Shown here: piece by piece, positions 16,908 through 25,468 of the stretch
Layout: each line of letters begins with the position of its first letter
Numbering within the stretch: position 1 is the stretch's first letter
Origin: Gammaproteobacteria bacterium
Lineage (GTDB): Bacteria > Pseudomonadota > Gammaproteobacteria > Pseudomonadales > Azotimanducaceae
Reading direction: 5' to 3'
Assembly (NCBI GenBank): GCA_002725995.1
Contig: PBRQ01000051.1
Coordinates: 1 to 64,000 of the forward strand
DNA length: 64,000 nucleotides
The notes under the pieces: generated by a model
What the model saw: the letters and a program-made list of their open reading frames with translations, nothing else
Told to the model about the DNA's origin: nothing
Databases searched by the model: none
Made by a program: the position numbers and the translations under genes

Positions 16908-17989
16908 TCTCAATAGTTGTACCAACCTACCGAGAAGCGGAGAATGTGCCAAAACTTGTGGCTGCGGTTGATCTGGTGATGGAAGGCGAGCAACTCGAGT
17001 ATGAAATGTTGATCGTGGATGACAATTCCCCCGATGATATTGTTGAACTGGTTCAGGGCCTCGTTGACAGATATCCAATCAGATTGATTCAGCCAACTGG
17101 CCGAGAGAGAGATCTTTCTTTAGCTGTCATAGATGGTGTAATGGATGCAAGGTTTGACACGATTGTTGTAATGGATGCCGACCTGTCACATCCTCCAGAA
17201 ATGATTCCAGAACTGGTGAAACCTATTGAGCAGGACGGATCAAGGTTTGTCGTGGGTAGCCGGTACACAGCAGGTGGGAGTTTTGATCGAGAGTGGAGTC
17301 TGTGGCGGTTTCTCAATTCCCATATTGCGACGATAATAGCCAAACCCCTGACCGAGTGCTCTGACCCCATGTCTGGCTTCGTTGCTTTCAATCGTGGTTT
17401 CGTTGACTTGGATGAGTTGAAACCCATTGGCTATAAAATTGGCCTTGAGCTTATGGTCAGAGGCAGGTTAACGAGTGTCGTCGAGGTAGCCATAGAGTTT
17501 AAGGATCGAACTATAGGCGCCAGCAAAATGAACCTGGCTCAGCAGTGGAAATACCTGAGGCACTTGCGGCGTCTTTATCTGCATCGCTTCAAGGGCTGGG
17601 CTGAATTCGTTCACTACGGTGCAGTCGGGGCAAGCGGATTCATTGTCGACATAGCCTTCTACTATCTGCTGCAGTTATTTGGGGTGGAGCATCGGGTTGC
17701 CAGGGCTCTCTCCTTCTGGCCAGCGGTAATTTGGAATTGGGCCCTGAATCGTATTGCCACCTTTAGTGAGCGTGAACGCAGACCTAAGGCAAGGCAATGG
17801 ATTGAATTCGTGATGACGAGCCTCGTTGGTTTCTCGGTAAACTGGGGCATATATTTTGTGTTGACGACTGAAGTCGCTTTCTTTGACACCTATCGTTTGA
17901 TTGCGCTAGTCGCCGGCATAGGTGCAGCGAGCCTGTTCAATTTTGCCGCCTCGACACTTTTTGTTTACAGTGAAAAACGTGCCCACTGA
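16904..17989 (+). CDS. GT2 dolichol-phosphate-mannose-synthase-like glycosyltransferase fused to GtrA
   Basis: The best start is ATG 16904, overlapping the upstream TGA (ATGA), giving 361 aa. The N-terminal GT-A domain of family 2 has MISIVVPTYREAENV, LIVDDNSPDD and VMDADLSHPPEMIPELV, with the DxD sugar-nucleotide site. The C-terminal part from about 235 is a GtrA membrane domain (HYGAVGASGFIVDIAFYYLL, FWPAVIWNWALNR, LFNFAASTLFVYS). Such fusions transfer a hexose to polyprenyl phosphate and are linked to flipping it across the inner membrane. With the upstream GT-C-like protein it makes a compact lipid-linked-sugar pathway. Confidence 0.88.
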   Translation: MISIVVPTYREAENVPKLVAAVDLVMEGEQLEYEMLIVDDNSPDDIVELVQGLVDRYPIRLIQPTGRERDLSLAVIDGVMDARFDTIVVMDADLSHPPEMIPELVKPIEQDGSRFVVGSRYTAGGSFDREWSLWRFLNSHIATIIAKPLTECSDPMSGFVAFNRGFVDLDELKPIGYKIGLELMVRGRLTSVVEVAIEFKDRTIGASKMNLAQQWKYLRHLRRLYLHRFKGWAEFVHYGAVGASGFIVDIAFYYLLQLFGVEHRVARALSFWPAVIWNWALNRIATFSERERRPKARQWIEFVMTSLVGFSVNWGIYFVLTTEVAFFDTYRLIALVAGIGAASLFNFAASTLFVYSEKRAH

Positions 17990-18005
17990 TCACTGGAGAT
18001 AAAGG

Positions 18006-19202
18006 TTGGCCTCCCAGAGCAAAGTAGCCCTTAAGAATCTTCGAATCTGGAATGGAATCGATGATGCCATTGATTCCGGTGTTGATACAGTCATGTTTGA
18101 AAATGGCGACCTGACATTTGTTGGTTCGTCTGAAGACCTATTAAAGGAATCTGTTTCTGTTGCAAGAGACATGGGCGGTCTGTACATGATTCCCGGGCTA
18201 ATCGATGCGCACGTGCACCTGTGCCTTGATCCCCACATTAAAAACCCACTGGAGCAGGGCAAGTTGACCGATGGGGAACAGTTCCAGAAAATAGCTGATC
18301 GTGCACGAGCGATGCTGGCGGCCGGCATTACCAGTGCGCGAGATCTTGGAGGCGGTCGCTGGCTGGAGCTGAAGATTCGTGACCGTATCAGGCGAGGCGA
18401 ATTAGTTGGTCCACGCCTGCTGTGCGCTGGGCAACCGATAACGACCCCCAGTGGGCATTGTCACTTCTGGGGTGGTGAGGCAAGTGATAGTGCTGACGCT
18501 ATCAAGGTGCTGACGAGGCAGCTTGATCATGGGGTTGATCTGATAAAGGTCATGGCAACTGGCGGGAACATAACGCCCGGTAGCAAGCCAGTTGACGCTC
18601 AGTTTGATCAGGAAACACTTTCCATAATTGTAGGTGAAGCACACAAACAAGGCCTCAGGGTCGCTGCCCATTGTCATGGTACCGCTGGCATTAGCAACGC
18701 GGCAGCGGCCGGTATATCGACAATTGAACATTGTTCGTGGGTTGGCAGGGACGGCTGGGCAAAGGGGTTTGACCCGGAAGTATTAGCCTCGATCACCAGC
18801 CAGGGAATCTGGGTGTCGCCGACGATCAATTCGGGCTGGAAACGCTTCATGGGCAGCAATGAATATGCAGATCTGCTAGGCCAAAACTATGCCCGTATGC
18901 GTGAAGGTGGGGTTAAGCTGATTGCCTCAACGGATGCCGGGATTCCCAACGTACTGCATCACGATTTGCCGGCTGCACTTCCCGTCTTTGCAAAAATTGC
19001 TGGGTTAAAGGTGATTGAAACGCTCCGTTCGGCAACCAGCGACTGTGCCGAGGCGATCGGTCTTGGGGGAATCAGCGGGCAGATCAGCGAAGGTTACTCA
19101 GCAGATTTCGTTTTGTTCGAAGAAGATCCAACGTCAAATTTAGAGTTACTTGTCAAGCCGGTTCAGGTTTATAAGCAGGGAAAGCCTGCGTTAGCCGTTT
19201 AA
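18006..19202 (+). CDS. amidohydrolase family metal-dependent hydrolase
   Basis: The 398-aa protein belongs to the amidohydrolase superfamily. The first metal site is IPGLIDAHVHLC (HxH near residue 66). AAHCHG near residue 222, IEHCSW near 240 and STDAGIP near 312 supply the remaining His and Asp ligands. The C-terminal beta-sandwich part ends in ADFVLFEEDP. The start is a TTG at 18006 with GGAG about 9 nt upstream. Close relatives hydrolyse cyclic amides or peptides (Xaa-Pro dipeptidase or imidazolonepropionase-like), and the substrate is unknown. It starts 16 bp after the GtrA fusion gene and is probably in the same transcript. Confidence 0.82.
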   Translation: MASQSKVALKNLRIWNGIDDAIDSGVDTVMFENGDLTFVGSSEDLLKESVSVARDMGGLYMIPGLIDAHVHLCLDPHIKNPLEQGKLTDGEQFQKIADRARAMLAAGITSARDLGGGRWLELKIRDRIRRGELVGPRLLCAGQPITTPSGHCHFWGGEASDSADAIKVLTRQLDHGVDLIKVMATGGNITPGSKPVDAQFDQETLSIIVGEAHKQGLRVAAHCHGTAGISNAAAAGISTIEHCSWVGRDGWAKGFDPEVLASITSQGIWVSPTINSGWKRFMGSNEYADLLGQNYARMREGGVKLIASTDAGIPNVLHHDLPAALPVFAKIAGLKVIETLRSATSDCAEAIGLGGISGQISEGYSADFVLFEEDPTSNLELLVKPVQVYKQGKPALAV

Positions 19203-19204
19203 AT

Positions 19205-19396
19205 TCAAGCGGAATCCGTATACCAGACTGAAATGATAAACCCAGGCTGGGCATTGTCACTGTTATCGGTTAGATAGGCAGCTTGCTCGACAAAGTGAAT
19301 GTCAACGCTACCCTTTACTTCCTGCAACCATTCGTTGATTTCAACCTCACTTTCATGAACCTGAGATACACGTTGTCGAAAGATTTTGACCCGCAT
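19205..19396 (-). CDS. small conserved-looking hypothetical protein (63 aa)
   Basis: The frame ends 2 nt after the amidohydrolase stop and runs on the minus strand. An excellent ribosome-binding site, GGGAGAG, lies 8 nt upstream of its ATG, which argues that it is a real gene. The sequence is charged, with VHESEVEINEWLQEV and HFVEQAAYL, and ends with PGFIISVWYTDSA. It resembles small proteins of the pattern E-x-INxWL then ISIWYE, for which I know no function. Confidence 0.65.
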   Translation of the reverse strand: MRVKIFRQRVSQVHESEVEINEWLQEVKGSVDIHFVEQAAYLTDNSDNAQPGFIISVWYTDSA

Positions 19397-19538
19397 TGTT
19401 CTCTCCCGTCACTACAGGCCTTAACTTTGGCCTATTAGATGCTTCTTATCAACTCTACCAGACTCTTCTATGATATTTTAGTGGATCAGTATTGGATGCA
19501 AGTTACATGTTGTTAGAAGATGCCAGCAGGCAGATTAG

Positions 19539-21476
19539 ATGAATACTTTGAACTTAACCAGGCGGCTGGGCCCACTGTTGCCATTTCTTGGCTTTCTCCT
19601 GGTATCACTGACCTTTCTGAGCTTGTTCAGGCTGTCCTTGGCCTGGATGCACTGGGAGCGAGTCGGTGAATTGCATGTCCTGATACACATTCTGGTGCAG
19701 GGCCTCAGGATGGATGCCGTACTGCTGGCAATGGTGCTGGTTTTCCCGGTTTCTGCAACTTTGCTGTTGCCCGGTTTCATCATCGAATCCCCCTCATACC
19801 GGCTGATAATCAGTTTGTTTCTGGCCGTGTGGGGGATGCTATTTGCGCTGATGGAGTTTGCAACGCCGGTGTATATCAGTTTTTTTGACTCAAGGCCGGG
19901 TCGAATTTTCTTCGAGTATCTGAGCTACCCGAGGGAAGTAGGCCTGATGATGGTCAATGGGTTCTTGATCGAGTCCCTGTTGGTGACTGCGGCCACGGCC
20001 GGTTGCGTTGCTGCTCTCTGTCTTGGACTGTCCCGACTACAGAAGAGTCAGGGTCGTTGGTCCTATCCTATCCGCCTGGTCTCATATCCCCTGGTGCTGG
20101 CCCTGCTGGTTCTGGCTGGCAGATCAACGCTGGGTCATCGCCCGATCAATGCCAGCAGTGTCGCCTTTTCAAATGACCAGTTGCTGAACGAACTTGCGCT
20201 CAGCAGTACCTACACTCTGTTGAACGCGGTTTACGGGCTCAAGAATGAGGGGGATCCGGCAGCACTGTACCCTCAGATGTCACAGGTGGAAGTGCTGGAG
20301 CGAGTAAGAGAATCAACCTTTGTTGATGAGTCGGCGTTCAAACACCCGGATTTGCCAACGCTGCATAACGTTGCTGGTGGTCCAAAGAAGAAGGCAAAGA
20401 ACATAGTGATCCTGCTGGAAGAAAGTATGGGTGCTCGTTTTATCGGGAAACTGGGTGGTCTGCCCCTGTCACCAGAATTGGACAAGTTAGCAGATGAAGG
20501 TATCTGGTTTTCGAATCTGTACGCAACGGGAATAAGATCAGCCCGCGGCATTGAGGCGGTGATAACAGGGTTTCCTCCATCGGCTTCCCGTAGCGTGTTG
20601 AAACTGGGTTTGGCTCAGCAGGGGTTCTACACGGTTGCCCAGACATTGAAAGAGAAGGGTTACAAAAACTATTTTATCTATGGGGGGGAAAGTCACTTTG
20701 ACAATATGAGAGGGTTCCTTCTAAACAACGGCTTCGATGCTGTGATAGAAGAAAAGGACTTTACTCAATGGAAGTACAAAGGTTCATGGGGCGTGTCCGA
20801 TGAAGATGTTTTCGATAAGGCGCATGAAGTTATTGAGGCGGAACAGCAACCGCTTTTTGCGCTGATATTCTCATCCTCGTTTCATAGTCCATTTGAGTTC
20901 CCTGATGGTCGTATTGAGCTTTATGATGAACATAAGTCCACCAAATTTAACGCGGTGAAATATGCTGACTATGCCATTGGCCACTTTTTTCGCATGGCGA
21001 AGCAGTCGAGCTACTGGGACGATACGATTTTTCTTGTCGTGGCAGATCATGACGAGCGACCCAGGGGGGCCTCACTGGTACCCGTCAGTAGTTACCATAT
21101 TCCTGGGCTAATAGTAGGAGCCGGCATAGAACCGAGGGTCTACACCAAGGTGTCAAGCCAGGTTGACCTGTTACCAACTTTGTTCAACCTTGCCGGGATT
21201 AGTGCGCGAGTCCCCTTTATTGGGCAGGATATTTTTTCAAGACCGGATGGCTACCCGGGAAGGGCATTGATGCAGTTTGGCAATAATAATGCCTATATGG
21301 TGGGCGATCAGGTGGTGATTCACACACCGGGAAAGGAAGCGCTTCAGTTCGTCTATAAAGACAAACGTCTCAAACCCACCTCCCTTAACGTGCCACTCGC
21401 GAAGGATGCGCTAGCCATGGCATTGCTGCCTGGGCTGTTATACCAGAATCAATTGTATCGGCTGCCGGCTAAATAG
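19539..21476 (+). CDS. LtaS-like sulfatase-family membrane phosphotransferase
   Basis: This 645-aa protein has an N-terminal membrane domain of about five helices in the first 200 residues. A periplasmic alkaline-phosphatase-fold sulfatase domain follows from about residue 285. Its start is KNIVILLEESMGARFIG; the Ser or Thr nucleophile region is EESMG...TGIRSARGIEAVITG, with metal-binding DDTIFLVVADHDERP and a C-terminal part with VSSYHIPGLIVG. The family (LtaS, OpgB, EptA relatives) transfers phosphoglycerol or phosphoethanolamine to glycans or lipid A. The exact acceptor is unknown. It could decorate the glycan made by the upstream GT pair, but it has its own 140-bp leader. Confidence 0.85.
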   Translation: MNTLNLTRRLGPLLPFLGFLLVSLTFLSLFRLSLAWMHWERVGELHVLIHILVQGLRMDAVLLAMVLVFPVSATLLLPGFIIESPSYRLIISLFLAVWGMLFALMEFATPVYISFFDSRPGRIFFEYLSYPREVGLMMVNGFLIESLLVTAATAGCVAALCLGLSRLQKSQGRWSYPIRLVSYPLVLALLVLAGRSTLGHRPINASSVAFSNDQLLNELALSSTYTLLNAVYGLKNEGDPAALYPQMSQVEVLERVRESTFVDESAFKHPDLPTLHNVAGGPKKKAKNIVILLEESMGARFIGKLGGLPLSPELDKLADEGIWFSNLYATGIRSARGIEAVITGFPPSASRSVLKLGLAQQGFYTVAQTLKEKGYKNYFIYGGESHFDNMRGFLLNNGFDAVIEEKDFTQWKYKGSWGVSDEDVFDKAHEVIEAEQQPLFALIFSSSFHSPFEFPDGRIELYDEHKSTKFNAVKYADYAIGHFFRMAKQSSYWDDTIFLVVADHDERPRGASLVPVSSYHIPGLIVGAGIEPRVYTKVSSQVDLLPTLFNLAGISARVPFIGQDIFSRPDGYPGRALMQFGNNNAYMVGDQVVIHTPGKEALQFVYKDKRLKPTSLNVPLAKDALAMALLPGLLYQNQLYRLPAK

Positions 21477-21547
21477 GCCGAGAAGCTGTTTGCACGAATT
21501 TCCTAGTCTTGACCCGCCAACATTTTGACGAATTTCAGATGTAAGGA

Positions 21548-21627
21548 ATGAATAGTCAGGTGCCTGATCTGACGTGGCTAGCGCCAGGGATGGCCGATGC
21601 CACAGAAGATTGGGTGCCTGACTATTC
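21548..21627. repeat. long imperfect inverted repeat between convergent genes
   Basis: GAATAGTCAGG (21548-21558) and CCTGACTATTC (21617-21627) form an 11-bp outer stem. Inside is a second arm GTGGC...GCCAC around a centre containing GCCAGGGATGGC. The whole lies between the sulfatase gene and the convergent yhhQ gene. It has the look of a mobile palindromic element or REP-like hairpin more than a simple terminator. Confidence 0.6.
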
Positions 21628-21687
21628 AGTCCGGTGCGCAACTAATGTCTATAAATCAGAGTACCTTTTTGTCAGATTAAGGCTAAT

Positions 21688-22455
21688 TTAGTGATGATTG
21701 CTCAAGGCTGGTACGGATGCGATATCCCAGGTCCTGCCAAGATAGATAAACGGCGTATCGATCAGTGCAATAATCACTTTAATCAGATATTTGGCCAGCC
21801 CCAGCATAATAGCGGTTTGTAGGTCGACAATTCCCCACCAGACCACAAGTGAATAGACACAGGTGTCAATTGCTTGGGAGCACAGGGTGGAGACGTTGTT
21901 TCTTAGCCACAGGTGCTTCCCGTTTGTCTTCTCCTTAACATAGTGGAACATCCACACATCGAATGTCTGGCTTATATAGTAGGCGAGGAGGGAGCCGAAA
22001 ACAAAACGTGGGGTGAAGTTGAAAAGCGTGTTGAAGGCATTGTGAACCTCGCGTGAGAAGTCAGCTGTTTTTGGCTCAGTGGACGGCAAGAACATTAAAC
22101 TGATGGATATCATGACGACGATAATAATGCTGGTGAGAAATCCCAACTGCACCGCCGTATTCGCTGCCTTCTTGCCGTATTTCTCGCTAAGGAGATCGGT
22201 AGCAAAATAAATACCTGAGTAAAGAATGACACCCATGCTGGTCTGTAGATTCCCTACCAGGGGCAGCCAGATAATTGTCAGCTTCGGCCCCTGTAGATTT
22301 GCCAGCAGAATACCGAGAATCACACTCGCATAAAGCCCGTATTGGCCAAAAAATCGATATAGTAGCAGGGCGAAGGCAAGGTCCACGGTGATTGTCAGCA
22401 GCCACAGAATGCTTTGGTGGTCCGCGAAATAGGCGGCAAAAAGATCTGGAATCAT
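21688..22455 (-). CDS. yhhQ: VUT-family queuosine precursor transporter YhhQ
   Basis: This is a 255-aa, about six-helix membrane protein of the VUT/ECF-type family. Conserved features are LLANLQGPK, GVILYSGIYFATDLLSEKYGKKAA with the DLLSEKYG motif, FGSLLAYYISQTFDVWMFHYVKEKT, and WLRNNVSTLCSQAIDTCVYS. YhhQ takes up the queuosine precursors preQ0 and preQ1. The gene is divergent from a short-chain dehydrogenase gene 113 bp away. Confidence 0.85.
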   Translation of the reverse strand: MIPDLFAAYFADHQSILWLLTITVDLAFALLLYRFFGQYGLYASVILGILLANLQGPKLTIIWLPLVGNLQTSMGVILYSGIYFATDLLSEKYGKKAANTAVQLGFLTSIIIVVMISISLMFLPSTEPKTADFSREVHNAFNTLFNFTPRFVFGSLLAYYISQTFDVWMFHYVKEKTNGKHLWLRNNVSTLCSQAIDTCVYSLVVWWGIVDLQTAIMLGLAKYLIKVIIALIDTPFIYLGRTWDIASVPALSNHH

Positions 22456-22568
22456 TGTTGCAGGGCATATGGCATTTTTTTCAGTCTAACAGATGTCACT
22501 GCCCGTGGAGTTGGCAATTTGCCGAAGGCTACAGTAGTCTTCGACCTCGATGTAGGAGGAAGCTATTG

Positions 22569-23330
22569 ATGGAAAATATGTTTGACTTAACGGGGAAGGT
22601 GGCGATTGTCACTGGGTCAACCAAGGGTATTGGCCGCGCCATCGCTGAGCAACTTGCGCTTCATGGGGCGAAGGTCGTTATTTCTAGTCGAAAAGCAGAC
22701 GCCTGCGAAATAGTGACTAACGAAATAAATGAGGCGCTTGGCGACAAAAGAGCTATCACCATACCTTGTCATATAGGGTACAAGGAGCAGCTACAGGCGC
22801 TCATAGATGAGACAAGGAATCAACTTGGTAAAATCGATATTCTAGTATGCAATGCCGCCGTAAATCCTTTTTATGGGTCAATGGCAGACATACCCGACTC
22901 CGCCTTCGAAAAAATCCTGGACAGCAATGTCAAATCCAACCACTGGCTGTGTCAGATGGTCTTGCCGGAGATGGTAGAACGCAAAGACGGTGTCATCATG
23001 ATCGTGTCTTCGGTTGGCGGGTTGCACGGCAGCCCGGTTCTGGGTACCTACGGCATTTCAAAGGCTGCAGATATGCAACTGGCTCGGAATATTGCCTGCG
23101 AGTATGGGCCCCACAATATTCGTGCCAACGCCATTGCACCCGGGTTGGTTCGCACCGATTTCGCCAAGGCCCTATGGGAAGATCCGGAGACCCTCAGAAT
23201 GAGCACTGCTAACGCGTTTCTGAGACGTATTGGAGAGCCACAGGAAATTGGCGGTGTGGCTGTTTTCCTGGCCTCCAGTGCGGGCAGCTTTGTGACCGGG
23301 CAGACGTTAGCCGTAGACGGTGGTCGTTAA
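22569..23330 (+). CDS. short-chain dehydrogenase/reductase (SDR)
   Basis: From the ATG at 22569, preceded by GGAGGAAGC, the protein is 253 aa. It has the classical SDR pattern: NAD(P)-binding GSTKGIGRAIAEQL near residue 16, NAAVNPFYG, and catalytic SSVGGLHGSPVLGTYGISK with Ser, Tyr and Lys of the YxxxK motif. The last block has FVTGQTLAVDGG. The NAA (instead of NAG) motif and the sequence resemble DHRS4-like carbonyl reductases, so it probably acts on carbonyl or retinal-type compounds. It is preceded by an in-frame open extension without a plausible start signal. Confidence 0.88.
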   Translation: MENMFDLTGKVAIVTGSTKGIGRAIAEQLALHGAKVVISSRKADACEIVTNEINEALGDKRAITIPCHIGYKEQLQALIDETRNQLGKIDILVCNAAVNPFYGSMADIPDSAFEKILDSNVKSNHWLCQMVLPEMVERKDGVIMIVSSVGGLHGSPVLGTYGISKAADMQLARNIACEYGPHNIRANAIAPGLVRTDFAKALWEDPETLRMSTANAFLRRIGEPQEIGGVAVFLASSAGSFVTGQTLAVDGGR

Positions 23331-23578
23331 AAATACGGTAGGCCCTTTTCCGGAATAAAATTCGTATTGCGGTTAACATCATGCGCCTTGGGATAGTGGA
23401 ATCATAGATAAGTGGAAAGATGAGATTTTCTGAAAATCTTTTCCGCCGGAACAGTTGCCGCCATGAGCGGTCAACTTGTGTTTCATCCTGATTCCTCCAC
23501 ACCGACTGCCGTGTCTGTGCCGCCTCAGTAAGAAGATATTGATACCAATGCCGTTGAACGGCTCAGTCAATTCAATAT

Positions 23579-24378
23579 ATGACCACACAGGCACCAAATT
23601 CTGAAGCGTTGCTCCGTGCATTCCGTCAACAGAGTATGTCGTTGCTGGCAGACTCCGGGAACATGAATGCTTATCTGCAGAAGATGCAGAATTTTGAAAA
23701 TTCCCACTATGAAGATGTGTTTCTGGATGCTGACAGTTACAAAATCCTGGTTTCAAGTTTTAAGCGACTTGGCAGGGTGCAAAATCTGGTCTGGCATGGA
23801 AATTTTAATGTCCTCGGTTTCGATGAAATGCTGCACTACAGCAAACGCTATAGCAGTGTTGGCGCTTTTCCAAAATCAGAATCTGACTTTCTCGAGCTTA
23901 TGTTCAGTTCCAATGCCAAAGAGTATGGTTTTTTGGCGATAAGGCCATCAGTGAACTGACTGCTGTGGTTCCCGCCAGGGACCGAAAGAAAATGCCCAGG
24001 GCTGGGCATTTTCTCTATCGTGGTGAATCAGATGCACTCTACAAGAAGGCTCGGCGGGATCTTGGCTCAAGTATCTTGCTGACCTCAGGTATCCGCAGCG
24101 TGGTAAAGCAGACACACTTATTTCTGGCAAAGACCATCCAGTCGAAAGGTAATCTATCTCGCGCCGCGCGAAGCCTTGCACCACCCGGTCACTCCTATCA
24201 TGGGATTGGCGATTTTGATGTGGGCAAAGTTGGACTTGGCAGTAAGAACTTTACTTCCGAGTTCGCACAGACCAAAGAGTTTCAGAGGCTGGTTGATCTT
24301 GGTTATGTGGATATGCGCTATCCGCTGAACAATTTGCTTGGTGCTCGCTATGAACCCTGGCATATCAAGGTAGTTTAG
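23579..24378 (+). pseudogene. frameshifted M15-family D-alanyl-D-alanine carboxypeptidase-like gene
   Basis: The N-terminal half (MTTQAPNSEALLRAF ... MQNFENSHYEDVFLDADSY ... RVQNLVWHGNFNVLGFDEML) is in one frame to about 23930. The C-terminal half (RAGHFLYRGESDALYKKARRD, LTSGIRSVVKQTHLFL, SLAPPGHSYHGIGDFDVG, EPWHIKVV) is in another. They join if the six-T run at 23929-23934 had seven T's, giving YGFFGDKAISELT; the total is then exactly 267 codons. The C-terminal SxHGxxxDF and EPWH residues are M15 zinc and catalytic ligands. No signal peptide is visible and no start upstream could supply one. Inactive unless frameshifting or an assembly error explains it. Confidence 0.8.
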
Positions 24379-24401
24379 CTCAGGTATCTAAAACAGTTTT
24401 C

Positions 24402-25148
24402 TCAAGCCAGCAATTCAAGTGCTGCAAGTGCCACGATCATCATACCGACTATAATGAGGGCTGCACCCGTTGCCCGCATAGATCTGTGTGGGGGGGTGAT
24501 GGATTTTGCCGCCCTGTCTTCCTTTAGCATAAAGCGTAGTGCGGCTTTTTCTCGATCTGACAGGAGGGAGATGTATGCAGAACGGCCCTGCAACACCTCT
24601 GCACCATTGCTCATAAACATGACACTGGCCCAGATTGAAAATAGCTCCTCAACCCACAAATTTGAATTGAATGCCACGAGTATCAACAGTATGAGGAAAG
24701 CAAATGTCAGTTGTCCCACGTCAAAAATAAGTGCGGCTATGTCCAGACTTCTAGTGGCTGAAGGATCGTAAAGACTGACGTGCTTGAGGTGCATACCAGG
24801 TGAATAGAGTAGAAAGACGATGAGAAATACGAAGATAATGAAATTGGTCGTTGCGGTTGTCTTTTCAGAGAATGCAGGGGACAGGTCAAGAATGAAATTT
24901 AGAGGGACGAGTGATATCAAAGATGCGATACCCAGCAGGGAGGAGGCCGCTGACAGGGTAGTCAGGAATCTGGATGTTAACCTCTGCTGGCTGGCGAAGG
25001 AGAATAACTGTTCAAATGTCACGGAAACACAACCAATCATGATCAGCAGCAATGAAGCGTTGTAAAGTGTGCTGGCGGGTGAGTTAAGGTCAAAAGTGAT
25101 CTCACTGATGCTGTAGATAACAGGCAGGTTGCTGCCAATAAATGTCAC
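24402..25148 (-). CDS. hypothetical polytopic membrane protein
   Basis: I do not recognise the family. The frame encodes 248 aa from a GTG at 25148, with about six hydrophobic segments and a charged stretch LSDREKAALRFMLKEDRAAK before the last helix. No ribosome-binding site precedes the GTG. A GGAGGA lies further upstream at 25182-25187, but no usual start codon follows it at the right distance. It lies downstream of a ComEA-like frame in the same direction and reading phase, and is convergent with the broken M15 gene. Confidence 0.55.
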   Translation of the reverse strand: MTFIGSNLPVIYSISEITFDLNSPASTLYNASLLLIMIGCVSVTFEQLFSFASQQRLTSRFLTTLSAASSLLGIASLISLVPLNFILDLSPAFSEKTTATTNFIIFVFLIVFLLYSPGMHLKHVSLYDPSATRSLDIAALIFDVGQLTFAFLILLILVAFNSNLWVEELFSIWASVMFMSNGAEVLQGRSAYISLLSDREKAALRFMLKEDRAAKSITPPHRSMRATGAALIIVGMMIVALAALELLA

Positions 25149-25190
25149 AGCAGGTGCGAGAAGGCTGGTAGCCTTAAACTGTCCTCCATG

Positions 25191-25376
25191 TCATGCAACA
25201 AGTGTGGACAGGGTGTTTGCCTGTTTCAGACTGATTCCAGCCGACGTTGCCAGGTCGTATACATTGGCTATTTTGGATACTTCCAACCGGTATCTGAGGA
25301 TTCGCTCAGCACGCTTGGGGCCGATGCCTTTGAGCGTCTGCAGTTCATCGATGGTTGCCTGGTTGATTGGAATCAG
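25191..25376 (-). CDS. ComEA-like helix-hairpin-helix small protein, non-canonical start or remnant
   Basis: The frame reads IPINQATIDELQTLKGIGPKRAERILRYR and ends in ANTLSTLVA then TGA at 25191. The LKGIGPKRAERIL core is a helix-hairpin-helix DNA-binding motif of the ComEA type, preceded by the usual INQA-x-x-DEL. No ATG, GTG or TTG lies between the upstream stop (25401-25403) and the motif. A CTG at 25376 is the nearest possible start. There is no signal peptide, so it is either a small cytosolic HhH protein with a rare start or a gene that lost its 5' end. Confidence 0.55.
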   Translation of the reverse strand: MIPINQATIDELQTLKGIGPKRAERILRYRLEVSKIANVYDLATSAGISLKQANTLSTLVA

Positions 25377-25468
25377 AGAAGATGCTACGCCTAGTGACTG
25401 CTACCTATTGAAAAATTTTCGCCTATATTAGCACTAGTGCAAGCAGAATCTCCTTCAACCCAGAAATC

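Noticed and set aside
21548-21627. Rho-independent terminator for the sulfatase gene
   Set aside because: The stem encloses a 58-nt interior and is not followed by a T tract.
23929-24014. Programmed -1 frameshifting in the M15 gene as the main explanation
   Set aside because: The hairpin is about 50 nt from the slippery site, too far for typical stimulation, and loss of one T in a homopolymer is simpler.
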